Assembly: GCA_022837595.1 (NCBI GenBank)
Contig: JALHFX010000073.1
Span: 1 to 10,366, forward strand
Source: Propionibacterium sp.
Lineage (GTDB): Bacteria > Actinomycetota > Actinomycetes > Propionibacteriales > Propionibacteriaceae
Direction of reading: 5' to 3'
DNA length: 10,366 bases
Below are positions 1 through 6,875 of the stretch, piece after piece. A program made the translations under genes and the position numbers. The notes under the pieces are model-generated. The model had not been told where the DNA came from and did no database searches. It saw only the letters and a program-made list of their open reading frames with translations. The number at the start of each line of letters is the position of its first letter. The first letter of the stretch is position 1.

Positions 1-127
1 TGGATTCGTCGGTGAGGATCGTTGCCGGGATTCCGTATAGCTCAGTGGCCCGTTCGGCATCGAATGATTCCAGTGCAGCAGCATGGGTACTCAAATGGCC
101 GTAGATCTCCGCGTTCTCGAAAGTCAT
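1..127 (-). CDS. Hypothetical protein, N-terminal part (runs off left edge)
   Basis: An open frame begins with ATG at 127 (complement of CAT at 125-127) and stays open for 42 codons to the window edge. The protein begins MTFENAEIYGHLSTHAAALE and continues with an acidic, soluble-looking stretch that includes YGIPATIL. I see no signal peptide or membrane segment, and I do not recognise the family. Codon choice resembles the neighbouring genes. The start is supported by the reading frame rather than by a strong ribosome site: only a weak purine patch precedes the ATG. A TACGGT hexamer lies six bases before it, so a leaderless transcript is possible, but no -35 is evident. It is on the same strand as the HAD hydrolase upstream, separated by 123 bp. 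That it is coding is an inference from the open frame and composition. Confidence 0.45.
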   Translation of the reverse strand, partial: MTFENAEIYGHLSTHAAALESFDAERATELYGIPATILTDES

Positions 128-207
128 GGCCTAACCGTAGCCCCGAGCCGTTGTTCGTTGCTGCCTGCGTGTCGGAGTCTTCTCGCGATGAGTCTCAGAT
201 CGTATCG

Positions 208-234
208 ATGCTCGTTGTTCTTGGGACCGAGCAT
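208..234 (-). terminator. Inverted repeat between HAD gene and next gene, possible terminator
   Basis: ATGCTCG at 208-214 and CGAGCAT at 228-234 form a perfect 7-bp stem around a 13-base loop. It lies 17 bases past the stop codon of the HAD hydrolase. No T-run follows on the minus strand, so it is not a textbook intrinsic terminator. It could be a weak terminator, an mRNA-stabilising hairpin or chance. I see nothing else definite in 128-250. Confidence 0.2.
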
Positions 235-250
235 GCACTCCTGGCGCTTT

Positions 251-931
251 CTAGAGGTACTGCACTAGGTCACTCAGTGAGACACCCGCGAGAGATTCCA
301 GGATGAGGCGTCGCTCTGCTTCTTCAACCTCAACGTGGGTCGGAACCACCACGACCAGGCATCCTGCTCGTTGGGCGGATAGCGTGCCGTTGACCGAATC
401 CTCGAAGGCGAGGCAGTACTCGGGACGAGCCCCCAGCTGACGTGCTGCAACCAGGTAGGGTGCGGGATCAGGTTTCGTCTGAGCGACGTCCTCGGCAGCA
501 ACGATGACATCGAATGAGCCAGCAGGAAGTGGGCGCGCCACGGCCTCGGCGACCGAGCGCGGGGAGGTCGTGACCAGCGCGCTAGGTATGCCCATCGCCT
601 TGGCCTCAGCGAGCAGTTCGCGCGCTCCGGGCCGCCACTCGAATCCTTCTTCGAGCAGTGCCAAGACATGATCGATGGTCAAACGCTGGATCTCGGCTGC
701 GTCCAAGCGGACGCCATAGTGCTCTTGTAGATACGCCGCGCTGGCATCCAACGAAGCACCGATCTGCTGAGCAGTCCACTCACCGGGCGGTCTGGTGCCG
801 TGCTCGACCACGATCTGCTTCTCGGCTTCTTGCCAAAGAGCTTCGGTGTCGCTCAATGTCCCGTCCATGTCGAATAGAACCGCATCGACGGGAAGGGTCC
901 GGGGCTCGGTTGAGTTTGGGTTCTCCGACAT
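251..931 (-). CDS. HAD-superfamily hydrolase (beta-phosphoglucomutase/phosphatase-like)
   Basis: A 226-residue cytosolic protein with all four HAD motifs: DMDGT (nucleophile D21, acid/base D23), the threonines of motif II in LVTTSP (120-124), K153 in TKPDP, and the metal-binding acids E177/D178 in FEDS. Residues of about 30-100 form an alpha-helical cap (subfamily IA type). The family cleaves or transfers phosphate on small metabolites, for example sugar phosphates, phosphoglycolate or beta-phosphoglucose. The substrate cannot be read from sequence. I chose ATG at 931 because AGGA lies seven bases upstream; an in-frame TTG at 958 would add nine residues but lacks this support. The gene follows dnaE2 on the same strand after 69 bp, so read-through from the SOS operon is possible. 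That gap also holds a GCGAA-N6-TTCGC inverted repeat. HAD membership is firm; the specific enzyme is unknown. Confidence 0.88.
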   Translation of the reverse strand: MSENPNSTEPRTLPVDAVLFDMDGTLSDTEALWQEAEKQIVVEHGTRPPGEWTAQQIGASLDASAAYLQEHYGVRLDAAEIQRLTIDHVLALLEEGFEWRPGARELLAEAKAMGIPSALVTTSPRSVAEAVARPLPAGSFDVIVAAEDVAQTKPDPAPYLVAARQLGARPEYCLAFEDSVNGTLSAQRAGCLVVVVPTHVEVEEAERRLILESLAGVSLSDLVQYL

Positions 932-969
932 GTGATCATCCTGCCCTAGAGCACACAAGACTGCAGCAG

Positions 970-985
970 GCGAAACAGTATTCGC
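970..985 (-). promoter_or_regulatory. Inverted repeat GCGAA-N6-TTCGC, hairpin or degenerate LexA-like site
   Basis: GCGAA at 970-974 and TTCGC at 981-985 flank six bases. The inner CGAA...TTCG has the same spacing as the actinobacterial LexA box (CGAAC-N4-GTTCG) but differs at two positions. It lies 39 bases before the HAD gene start and 16 bases past the dnaE2 stop. It may be a weak LexA site, a short hairpin at the end of dnaE2, or chance. No good -35/-10 pair surrounds it. Confidence 0.2.
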
Positions 986-1000
986 TTGTCGTGACGAGCT

Positions 1001-4000
1001 CTAACGGAAATCGCGTGACCGGTGCGCCACATCGATCGTCAGCGACTCCAGACGATCGGCAAGCAGATTGACGATTCCTTCCGGGGAACGCTCCAGTTTG
1101 CCGCGCACGATCAGCGCCGCCGCCGACCTGGCCACCCGCCGGTAGCGCTGCCACAATCCCACCGAGCAGACCACGTTGATCAGCCCGAACTCGTCCTCAA
1201 GGTTCACGAACGTGATTCCCGAGGCTGTCGACGGCCGTTGCCGATGAGTCACCAGCCCGGCCACCTCGACCCGGCGTCCGGCCTCGAACGTGCGTAGCTC
1301 AACGGAGGTCAGTACACCACGCTCGGCCAGGCGTCCCCGGATTTGGGCGATGGCATGATCATCGACCGATACCCCTGTCGCGGCCAGATCATCCGCCAGA
1401 CTTTCCGCCCCGGTTTGCTCGGCGAACAGTGGCGGCTGCAGCGCGGCAATGGTACCGGGCAGCGTATCGGACCGTTCGAGTGCGGCACTACCTGACCGCC
1501 ACAAGGCCTGGCGCCGAGTCAATCCCAGACAGTCAAACGCTCTGGCGCTCGCCAACGCCGACAGTTGCGCTTCTTCCAGATCCGTACGGCGCACGAGATC
1601 TTCCATGGAGCGATAAGCGCCACCCGATTCACGTTCAGCAACGATACGGGCAGCCACTTGTTTCCCGATGCCGTGTACGTCAGCCAATCCCAGCCGTACA
1701 GCGAACTGGCCATCTCGGCGATGCTTGGCCCCTTCATCAGGTGCGGCCGGATCGAATTCCCCCACAGGTGGCTGATGTCGCCGGCAACACGACTCCAGAC
1801 CGGTCGGTGAACTCGATCTGCCATCCAATGACTCAAGCCCGGCCTCGGTACCTGAACGGTGGAGATCGGGACGGCGTACTTCGACACCGTGCCTGCGGGC
1901 ATCGGCGGTCAGCGTGGCTGCGGAGTAGAAGCCCATCGGCTGGGCCCGCAACAGTCCGGCCAGGAAGGCGGCCGGATAGTGCAGTTTGATCCATGAGCTC
2001 GCATAGACCAGCAACGCGAAGCTGAGCGAATGCGACTCGGCGAACCCGAAATTGGCGAAGGCCTGGATCTGCCGGTAGATGATGTCAGCAGACTCCCCCA
2101 CCAATCCGTTGCGCTCCATACCCTCATAGAGCCGCTCCCGAACAGAGTCGATCCGCTCTAAACCTCGCTTTGAGCCCATCGCCCGGCGCAGCAAATCTGC
2201 GTCTTCTCCAGAACACTCCCCCACAGCCATCGCCATTTGCATCAGCTGCTCCTGAAAAACCGGAACTCCCAAGGTTCGAGCCAACACTGCTTCCAGTTTC
2301 GGATGTAGATAGCTGATCGGTTCCTGCCCAAGTTTGCGACGGACGAACGGATGTACCGCACCACCTTGAATCGGACCCGGACGAATCAGCGCGATCTGGA
2401 TAGCCAAATCGTAGAATTTGCGCGGCTGTAATCTCGGCAGCAGCCCCATCTGAGCGCGAGATTCGACTTGGAAGACACCGATCGAATCGGCCCGGCACAG
2501 CATCTCGTAGACCGCCTTTTCTTCCTTCGGCAAGGTGGCCAGTTCCCACTCTTCTCCGGTCGACTCCTGGATCAGATCGAAGCAATGCTGCAACGCGGCC
2601 AGCATGCCCAGCCCCAGCAGATCAAACTTCACCAGCCCCATCCAGGCGGCATCATCCTTGTCCCATTGGATCACCGTGCGCCCGGGCATCCGAGCATGCT
2701 CGATCGGCACCACCTGCCCCACTGGTCGTTCGGTCAAGACCATCCCGCCGGAATGGATACCGAGATGACGGGGAGCTTTAAGCAATTGATTCGCGAGCCC
2801 AGCCACCTGTGGCGGAATGTCATTGCTGCCATCGACAGCCAGCGGACCACCCCACCGCTCGATATCGCGGGAGAAGGCATCCTGTTGACCCGACGAGTAG
2901 CCGAGAGCCTTGGCAACATCGCGCACCGCGTTCTTGGGTCGATACTGAATCACATTGCAGACCTGGGCGGCACGCTCGCGCCCGTACTTTTCGAAAACCC
3001 ATTGGATGATCTCCTCTCGACGATCGGAATCGAAGTCGACATCGATATCGGGTTCCTCGTCGCGCAGCGACGACAAAAACCTCTCGAACGGCAGTTCATA
3101 GAAGATCGCGTCGACCGCGGTGATATCGAGCAGGTAGCAGACCGCCGAATTGGCTGCCGATCCTCGGCCTTGGCAAAGGATCCTCCGCCGCCTGGCCTCA
3201 ACGACGATGTCGTGCACGATCAAGAAGTAGCCAGGGAAGTCCTTGGCTTCGATGACATCCAGCTCATGGTCGATCCGGGCGCGCCCCGCCTCGTTCAGAT
3301 CGGGATACTTTTGCGGTACTGCCTGCCAGACCAATCGGCGCAACCACGATATCGGTGTATGTCCCGGCGGCACCTCCTGTTTAGGTAATGCCGGTTTCAG
3401 GCTCCGTAACGGAAATGCCAGCTCGTCGGCCAGCCCGACAGTGCGTTCGATGGCTCCCGGATAGCGCGCAAAGATCGTCTGCATCTCAGCACCCGAACGC
3501 AGGAATGCAGTACCGGCCGCTGGCAACCAGCCATCGAGTTCGTCCAGGCTGCGATTGGCACGCACCGCAGCCACGGTTTGAGCAAGCTGATGAGTACTAG
3601 GGGCGGCATAGTGCACATTGCCTGTCGCCACCACCGGCAGCCCGGCCTGTCCGGCGATTGCGGCCAACGCATCGTTATACGTGCTGTCCAACGGACCACC
3701 GTGATTGGTCAGCTCGACGTAAACCCGGTCACGGCCGAAGCGCTCCGCCAGGTCGGCCAATGCCAGGGATGCTTGCCGGGTGCTGCCAGCGCACAATGCC
3801 CGCCTGACTGCGCCCTTACGACAGCCGGTCAAAATCACCCAGCTGTCGTCGGCACGTTCGGCCAGATCGTCAAGATCGTAGAGCGGACGACCTTTCTCGC
3901 GTCCGGCTAACTGGGCTGCTGTAAGAGCCCCCGACAAGCGGTGGTATCCCTGCTCGCCGCGAGCCAGCACCAGTAGATGACTACCCACCGGATCTGGAAC

Positions 4001-4375
4001 ACCTTTTTGTGGTGCGGGCAGCCCCAGCGAAAGCTCGGCCCCGAAAATCGTCTTCACCCTCGTCATCTCGGCCGCTTCCGCGAATCGGACGATGCCATAG
4101 AACCCGTCATGATCGGTCAATGCCAACCCGTAAAGTCCGAGCCGCTCCGCCTCTTCGACCAACTCGGCCGGCCCGGATGCCCCATCCAAGAACGAGAAGG
4201 ACGAATGGGCGTGTAACTCGGCATAGGGCACCGGATCTTCTGGACGCACGATCGGTGGCGGCTGATAGGGCGCGCGCTTCCAGGAAAACGGCACCTCGGA
4301 ATCGCTGCTGGGCCGGCGACCGGTCAGTGTGCCTTCGAGCTGCCGCCAGGGGATAGGCGGGTTATGGTAGCCCAT
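1001..4375 (-). CDS. dnaE2: Error-prone DNA polymerase DnaE2 (ImuC), C-family
   Basis: A 1124-residue replicative-type polymerase alpha subunit of the DnaE2/ImuC branch, which inserts nucleotides opposite lesions during SOS mutagenesis. Order of domains: DnaE2-type N-terminus (YQPP near 37-40); PHP domain from about 51 (ELHAHSSFSFLDG, TDHDG); palm with catalytic aspartates D445 and D447 in PDIDVDFD and D585 in KFDLLGL; thumb and fingers to about 830; helix-hairpin-helix around 897-915 (VHGIGKQVAARI); and an OB fold at about 1035-1105. In the PHP metal site H55, H57, D64, H89, E114, H133, C185 and H255 appear present, but the usual Asp is N253, which argues against proofreading. About 40-50 extra, low-complexity residues lie at 840-888 compared with what I recall of other DnaE2 proteins. 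The ATG overlaps the imuB stop (TGATG), so translation is probably coupled. Third gene of the LexA-controlled operon. Family assignment is near certain. Confidence 0.96.
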   Translation of the reverse strand: MGYHNPPIPWRQLEGTLTGRRPSSDSEVPFSWKRAPYQPPPIVRPEDPVPYAELHAHSSFSFLDGASGPAELVEEAERLGLYGLALTDHDGFYGIVRFAEAAEMTRVKTIFGAELSLGLPAPQKGVPDPVGSHLLVLARGEQGYHRLSGALTAAQLAGREKGRPLYDLDDLAERADDSWVILTGCRKGAVRRALCAGSTRQASLALADLAERFGRDRVYVELTNHGGPLDSTYNDALAAIAGQAGLPVVATGNVHYAAPSTHQLAQTVAAVRANRSLDELDGWLPAAGTAFLRSGAEMQTIFARYPGAIERTVGLADELAFPLRSLKPALPKQEVPPGHTPISWLRRLVWQAVPQKYPDLNEAGRARIDHELDVIEAKDFPGYFLIVHDIVVEARRRRILCQGRGSAANSAVCYLLDITAVDAIFYELPFERFLSSLRDEEPDIDVDFDSDRREEIIQWVFEKYGRERAAQVCNVIQYRPKNAVRDVAKALGYSSGQQDAFSRDIERWGGPLAVDGSNDIPPQVAGLANQLLKAPRHLGIHSGGMVLTERPVGQVVPIEHARMPGRTVIQWDKDDAAWMGLVKFDLLGLGMLAALQHCFDLIQESTGEEWELATLPKEEKAVYEMLCRADSIGVFQVESRAQMGLLPRLQPRKFYDLAIQIALIRPGPIQGGAVHPFVRRKLGQEPISYLHPKLEAVLARTLGVPVFQEQLMQMAMAVGECSGEDADLLRRAMGSKRGLERIDSVRERLYEGMERNGLVGESADIIYRQIQAFANFGFAESHSLSFALLVYASSWIKLHYPAAFLAGLLRAQPMGFYSAATLTADARRHGVEVRRPDLHRSGTEAGLESLDGRSSSPTGLESCCRRHQPPVGEFDPAAPDEGAKHRRDGQFAVRLGLADVHGIGKQVAARIVAERESGGAYRSMEDLVRRTDLEEAQLSALASARAFDCLGLTRRQALWRSGSAALERSDTLPGTIAALQPPLFAEQTGAESLADDLAATGVSVDDHAIAQIRGRLAERGVLTSVELRTFEAGRRVEVAGLVTHRQRPSTASGITFVNLEDEFGLINVVCSVGLWQRYRRVARSAAALIVRGKLERSPEGIVNLLADRLESLTIDVAHRSRDFR

Positions 4376-5925
4376 CAGTCATACCGCCCTTCTGCCCACC
4401 AACTACCGTCTTCGTCCAGAACCAGCAGCCAGGCTCCCCCGGTGTCATCGGCCATCTGAAAACGACACCCCTTGACGGCACAAGAGCCGTCCCAGCCCCG
4501 TTCATCTATCGGCCAGGGGCCGGCCCAGCTGGCTAACTGCAGACTGACCGCTCCTATGCCCAGCCGGGCAGGAATGCTGGTCAGCAGCAGTCTGTCGTTG
4601 ACTGCGAGCCGCACCCCGTCGGCGTCGGTGACCTCGACCCGGCGACGCTGCGGAAAAACAGTGGCGGGTAACGGGTCGGGCAAGTGCCCGGGCCAGGGAC
4701 GATCAGGCAAACGATCCAGCACCGCACGGTCTCCCCAAGGCACGAACTGCTGACGCTCGGCCAACCCGCGCCCACCGCCAATGGCCGGACGAACCACCGA
4801 TCCGTGACCGAGCATCGCTTGTACCCGCGACAAAACATGATGCACCTTCTCATCGGTACCGGAACCAAACAGGCCCGGAGCATGATGCGCTATCGCATCG
4901 GTCGCCACCGGCTCGAGACGCACCCGTGTCAGGGGGCTGCCGATCGCCTTGCCAGCCGCTGCCTGTAACTGCCAGCGCACCCGGTCGACCACCGCAGGCG
5001 CATCGAAGCAGTCCGGATGCAACCAGACCCGCTCATCATGCTCACCCTGCTCGGCCAACAGAACAACCCGCAACTCAGTACAGGCCCGCTGCTGGGCCGC
5101 TAGCGCGGTGATGAACTTTTCGGCGGTCGCCTGTACGCAAAAAGCAACTTGCTCGGCCAGCACAAGCGGCGGATCGAAGTCGATCTGCTGAGCGAACTCC
5201 AGTGGCACGTCGCGCGGTACCACCTCACGAGGATCCCGGCCGCAGGCCAGCTCGTACAATCGCACACCACGAGCCCCGAAACGATCGCGCACATCATTGA
5301 CGGCCATCGCCGCGAAATCGCCCAACAGGTGTACACCCAACCGGGGCAGCAGCTCGCTGAGTTCCGGATCTCCCAGCCGGTTCACCGACAACGGTGCCAA
5401 ATAGCCGGCTGAGCCGCCGGGCGGCACCACTCGAATCGGATCTGCCTGCTGAGTATCTCGAGCTGCCTGCTCCGCAGTGAAGATATCGTCGGCTATTCCG
5501 ACCCTGCCGCCGGTAACCCCCAGCTCATTGATACCTGAGAGAACGGCTTTGGCTACCTCGGGCTCACCGCCGTAATAGCGGGCCGGGCCTCGGACTCGTA
5601 GCGCCGCTAATCCAGGACGTATCACCTGCACCTTCGGTACGCTTCGTTCGATCATCACCACCAGCGGAGTGAAGATCTGCTCGTCGCGCTGAACATTCGC
5701 GGCTACCACCTGCAATTGTGGACATCGACTCTGCGCCTCACGGCGACGCTGGCCCAGATATACGCCCTCAGCGCGTGCGTCCGGTGAGCAGGCGATGACC
5801 TGGTTGGCTTCGAAGACTGCAACCGGCCCTGTCTGCGGTACCCCAGTGTCCAGCCACCAGGCGATCACTGGCCAATCCATAAGCCACAGGACAAGACACC
5901 GGGTCTGCGTGATAGCGCTAGTCAT
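4375..5925 (-). CDS. imuB: ImuB, catalytically inactive Y-family polymerase of the mutasome
   Basis: A 516-residue Y-family-like protein that serves as the hub of the ImuA'-ImuB-DnaE2 translesion complex. The N-terminus reads LVLWLMDWPVIAWW where active Y-family enzymes carry a metal-binding DxD-type motif. The later SIDE motif position reads GLAALRVRGPARYYGGE, without the Asp/Glu pair, so no polymerase activity is expected; this is normal for ImuB. A candidate beta-clamp-binding motif is QQFVPWG (392-398), resembling QLPLWG of the Mycobacterium tuberculosis protein. The C-terminus (PWPIDERGWD at 470-479, WWAEGRYD at 509-516) is typical of the family and is thought to recruit partners. The ATG at 5925 overlaps the imuA' TGA by one base, and its own TGA overlaps the dnaE2 ATG in the same way, which suggests coupled translation and matched protein amounts. 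Confidence 0.94.
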   Translation of the reverse strand: MTSAITQTRCLVLWLMDWPVIAWWLDTGVPQTGPVAVFEANQVIACSPDARAEGVYLGQRRREAQSRCPQLQVVAANVQRDEQIFTPLVVMIERSVPKVQVIRPGLAALRVRGPARYYGGEPEVAKAVLSGINELGVTGGRVGIADDIFTAEQAARDTQQADPIRVVPPGGSAGYLAPLSVNRLGDPELSELLPRLGVHLLGDFAAMAVNDVRDRFGARGVRLYELACGRDPREVVPRDVPLEFAQQIDFDPPLVLAEQVAFCVQATAEKFITALAAQQRACTELRVVLLAEQGEHDERVWLHPDCFDAPAVVDRVRWQLQAAAGKAIGSPLTRVRLEPVATDAIAHHAPGLFGSGTDEKVHHVLSRVQAMLGHGSVVRPAIGGGRGLAERQQFVPWGDRAVLDRLPDRPWPGHLPDPLPATVFPQRRRVEVTDADGVRLAVNDRLLLTSIPARLGIGAVSLQLASWAGPWPIDERGWDGSCAVKGCRFQMADDTGGAWLLVLDEDGSWWAEGRYD

Positions 5926-6620
5926 CAGCCGACTGCCCGCAACCGTGGTCGTCGACTCACCTCAACGACCGAGACCTCGCCTGCAGCCAGTCGCCCGTTG
6001 GCATCGGGCAATAACATTCGCGCAGTGCGGGGCATACCGGAATGCCTACTGGTAACACTTACCGTCACTTCACGACCACAAAGATAACCATGCCCTGCAC
6101 CCAACCCAGACCACTGTGCCCGCGTGATACGAAGTTCTGCGGCACCCCGCGGCCAGTCGCCACAAACCAACAGCACCGATGAACGCTCTCTCAGCCGAGC
6201 AGCCAGCCTCGCTGCATCGCCATCTCGTACCGGACTCGGTGGTCGAACGGCCACTATCGGCAACGCCTCGGCCAACGAAGCCACTACCGACAGCCACCGT
6301 TCCCCTGGCTTCGGCACCAGAACAAGCCGATCGAGTACGATACCGGCGCTGCGGGCGGCTTCGGCCCCCAACTCGGGGATGCCGACCACCCCGCACCACA
6401 GACCTGAGCCGGATGGCTCAGCCAGTAACGCCAGCAGTAGCGCCCCGCCGTCCACCGAATATGCGGCTCCGGGCTGCAGGCCGCCATCCAACAGACCAGT
6501 CAGCGCAGGGTGCACGGCCATCGGCTGACTCACCCGCGCGCCGGTATCGGCCTGACTACGCAGGCGTTGTACTAGATCGTCGCGAGGGGTCGCTGTAGCT
6601 CTTATGGTGTCAACCAACAC
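5925..6620 (-). CDS. imuA: ImuA', RecA-fold accessory protein of the mutasome
   Basis: A 231-residue protein recognised as ImuA' by context and by its pattern: a short N-terminal helical part, then GGLQPGAAYSVDG (46-58), LLLALLAEPSGSGLWCGVVGIPELG (61-85) and LDRLVLVPKPGERWL (97-110). This is the RecA-like core with a degenerate Walker A region, as is usual in this family. In mycobacteria ImuA' binds ImuB and is needed for DnaE2-dependent damage-induced mutagenesis. First gene of the operon. The start is GTG at 6620; TTG at 6617 is the only close alternative, and an in-frame TAA lies just upstream. GAAGGG abuts the GTG with no room for a normal Shine-Dalgarno spacing, and the promoter's -10 ends six bases before it, so a leaderless mRNA is the likely mode. 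Control by LexA is inferred from the box inside the promoter. Confidence 0.9.
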   Translation of the reverse strand: MLVDTIRATATPRDDLVQRLRSQADTGARVSQPMAVHPALTGLLDGGLQPGAAYSVDGGALLLALLAEPSGSGLWCGVVGIPELGAEAARSAGIVLDRLVLVPKPGERWLSVVASLAEALPIVAVRPPSPVRDGDAARLAARLRERSSVLLVCGDWPRGAAELRITRAQWSGLGAGHGYLCGREVTVSVTSRHSGMPRTARMLLPDANGRLAAGEVSVVEVSRRPRLRAVG

Positions 6621-6626
6621 CCCTTC

Positions 6627-6655
6627 ATTATCGAATCTTTATTCGATCTCGTCAA
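6627..6655 (-). promoter_or_regulatory. Promoter of the imuA'-imuB-dnaE2 operon
   Basis: On the minus strand TTGACG (6650-6655) is followed by exactly 17 bases and GATAAT (6627-6632), close to the housekeeping sigma consensus. Transcription should begin about six to seven bases after the -10, at or beside the GTG start codon at 6620, which implies a leaderless transcript. The LexA palindrome fills the spacer and overlaps the -10, as expected for repression by blocking RNA polymerase. Confidence 0.8.
6631..6646 (-). promoter_or_regulatory. LexA (SOS) box upstream of imuA'
   Basis: The sequence TCGAATCTTTATTCGA on the plus strand is a perfect 6+4+6 inverted repeat, extended by one more A/T pair on each side. 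It differs from the actinobacterial SOS consensus TCGAAC-N4-GTTCGA only at the innermost base of each arm. Its place within the promoter of a mutasome operon, a well-known LexA target in mycobacteria, makes the call strong. It explains damage-inducible control of all three genes. Confidence 0.85.
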
Positions 6656-6674
6656 GACTCTGCAAGATTTTAAA

Positions 6675-6690
6675 TCGAACGATACGACGA
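6675..6690. promoter_or_regulatory. Possible second, degenerate LexA site
   Basis: TCGAAC-GATA-CGACGA has one perfect consensus half-site; the other half matches only in its last three bases. Its centre is 44 bp from the centre of the main box, about four helical turns, which would allow cooperative binding on one face. It may be chance. Nothing else convincing is seen between 6656 and 6849; small open frames there lack ribosome sites. Confidence 0.25.
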
Positions 6691-6837
6691 TTACCTCTCC
6701 TTCGGCAACAGAACCTTCGCGCAAAGTCCGGCGCGAAACCACTGAAGGCCTCCACTCGCCGGGCGATCATCAGCCCCAAACCGGCCTCGCTCGAGCAGCC
6801 TGGCAACAGATATTTCGCACGCGATTGCCACAACGAT

Positions 6838-6868
6838 TTGGTCAAGGCCATACCCCCTGGGGTATCGT
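6838..6868 (+). promoter_or_regulatory. Probable promoter of the reductase-cstR operon
   Basis: TATCGT at 6863-6868 fits a -10 (TANNNT), with its expected start point at about 6875-6876, on the ATG of the reductase. TTGGTC at 6838-6843 is a possible -35, at a long 19-base spacing. There is no Shine-Dalgarno before the ATG, so the transcript is probably leaderless. The operator lies between the two elements and touches the -10. The -10 is plausible and the -35 weak. Confidence 0.45.
6850..6865 (+). promoter_or_regulatory. CsoR/CstR-type operator
   Basis: ATACCCCCTGGGGTAT consists of 7-base arms ATACCCC and GGGGTAT in perfect inverted repeat around CT. AT-flanked C/G tracts of this kind are the recognised operator pattern of the CsoR/CstR (DUF156) repressor family. 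It sits 11 bases before the start of a persulfide-reductase gene that is followed by a repressor of this family, so autoregulation of the operon is the natural reading. That the repressor at 8700-8975 binds it is inference. Confidence 0.8.
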
Positions 6869-6875
6869 TTTCGTC

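Noticed and set aside
22..306. Plus-strand open frame of 94 codons at the left end
   Set aside because: It overlaps the better-looking minus-strand frame starting at 127 and the end of the HAD gene, and has an Arg/Ser-rich shadow composition.
2468..3388. Long open frame of 306 codons on the plus strand
   Set aside because: Lies fully inside dnaE2 on the opposite strand, shows no family motifs, and mirrors the codon bias of the real gene.
6639..6851. Minus-strand open frame of 70 codons between the divergent operons
   Set aside because: Its start sits on the operator with no usable ribosome spacing, its end lies in the imuA' promoter, and the product shows no recognisable domain.
6825..6875. 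Upstream start giving the reductase 17 more residues
   Set aside because: It would put the -10 and operator inside the coding region, and the FAD-binding motif is correctly placed from the ATG at 6876.
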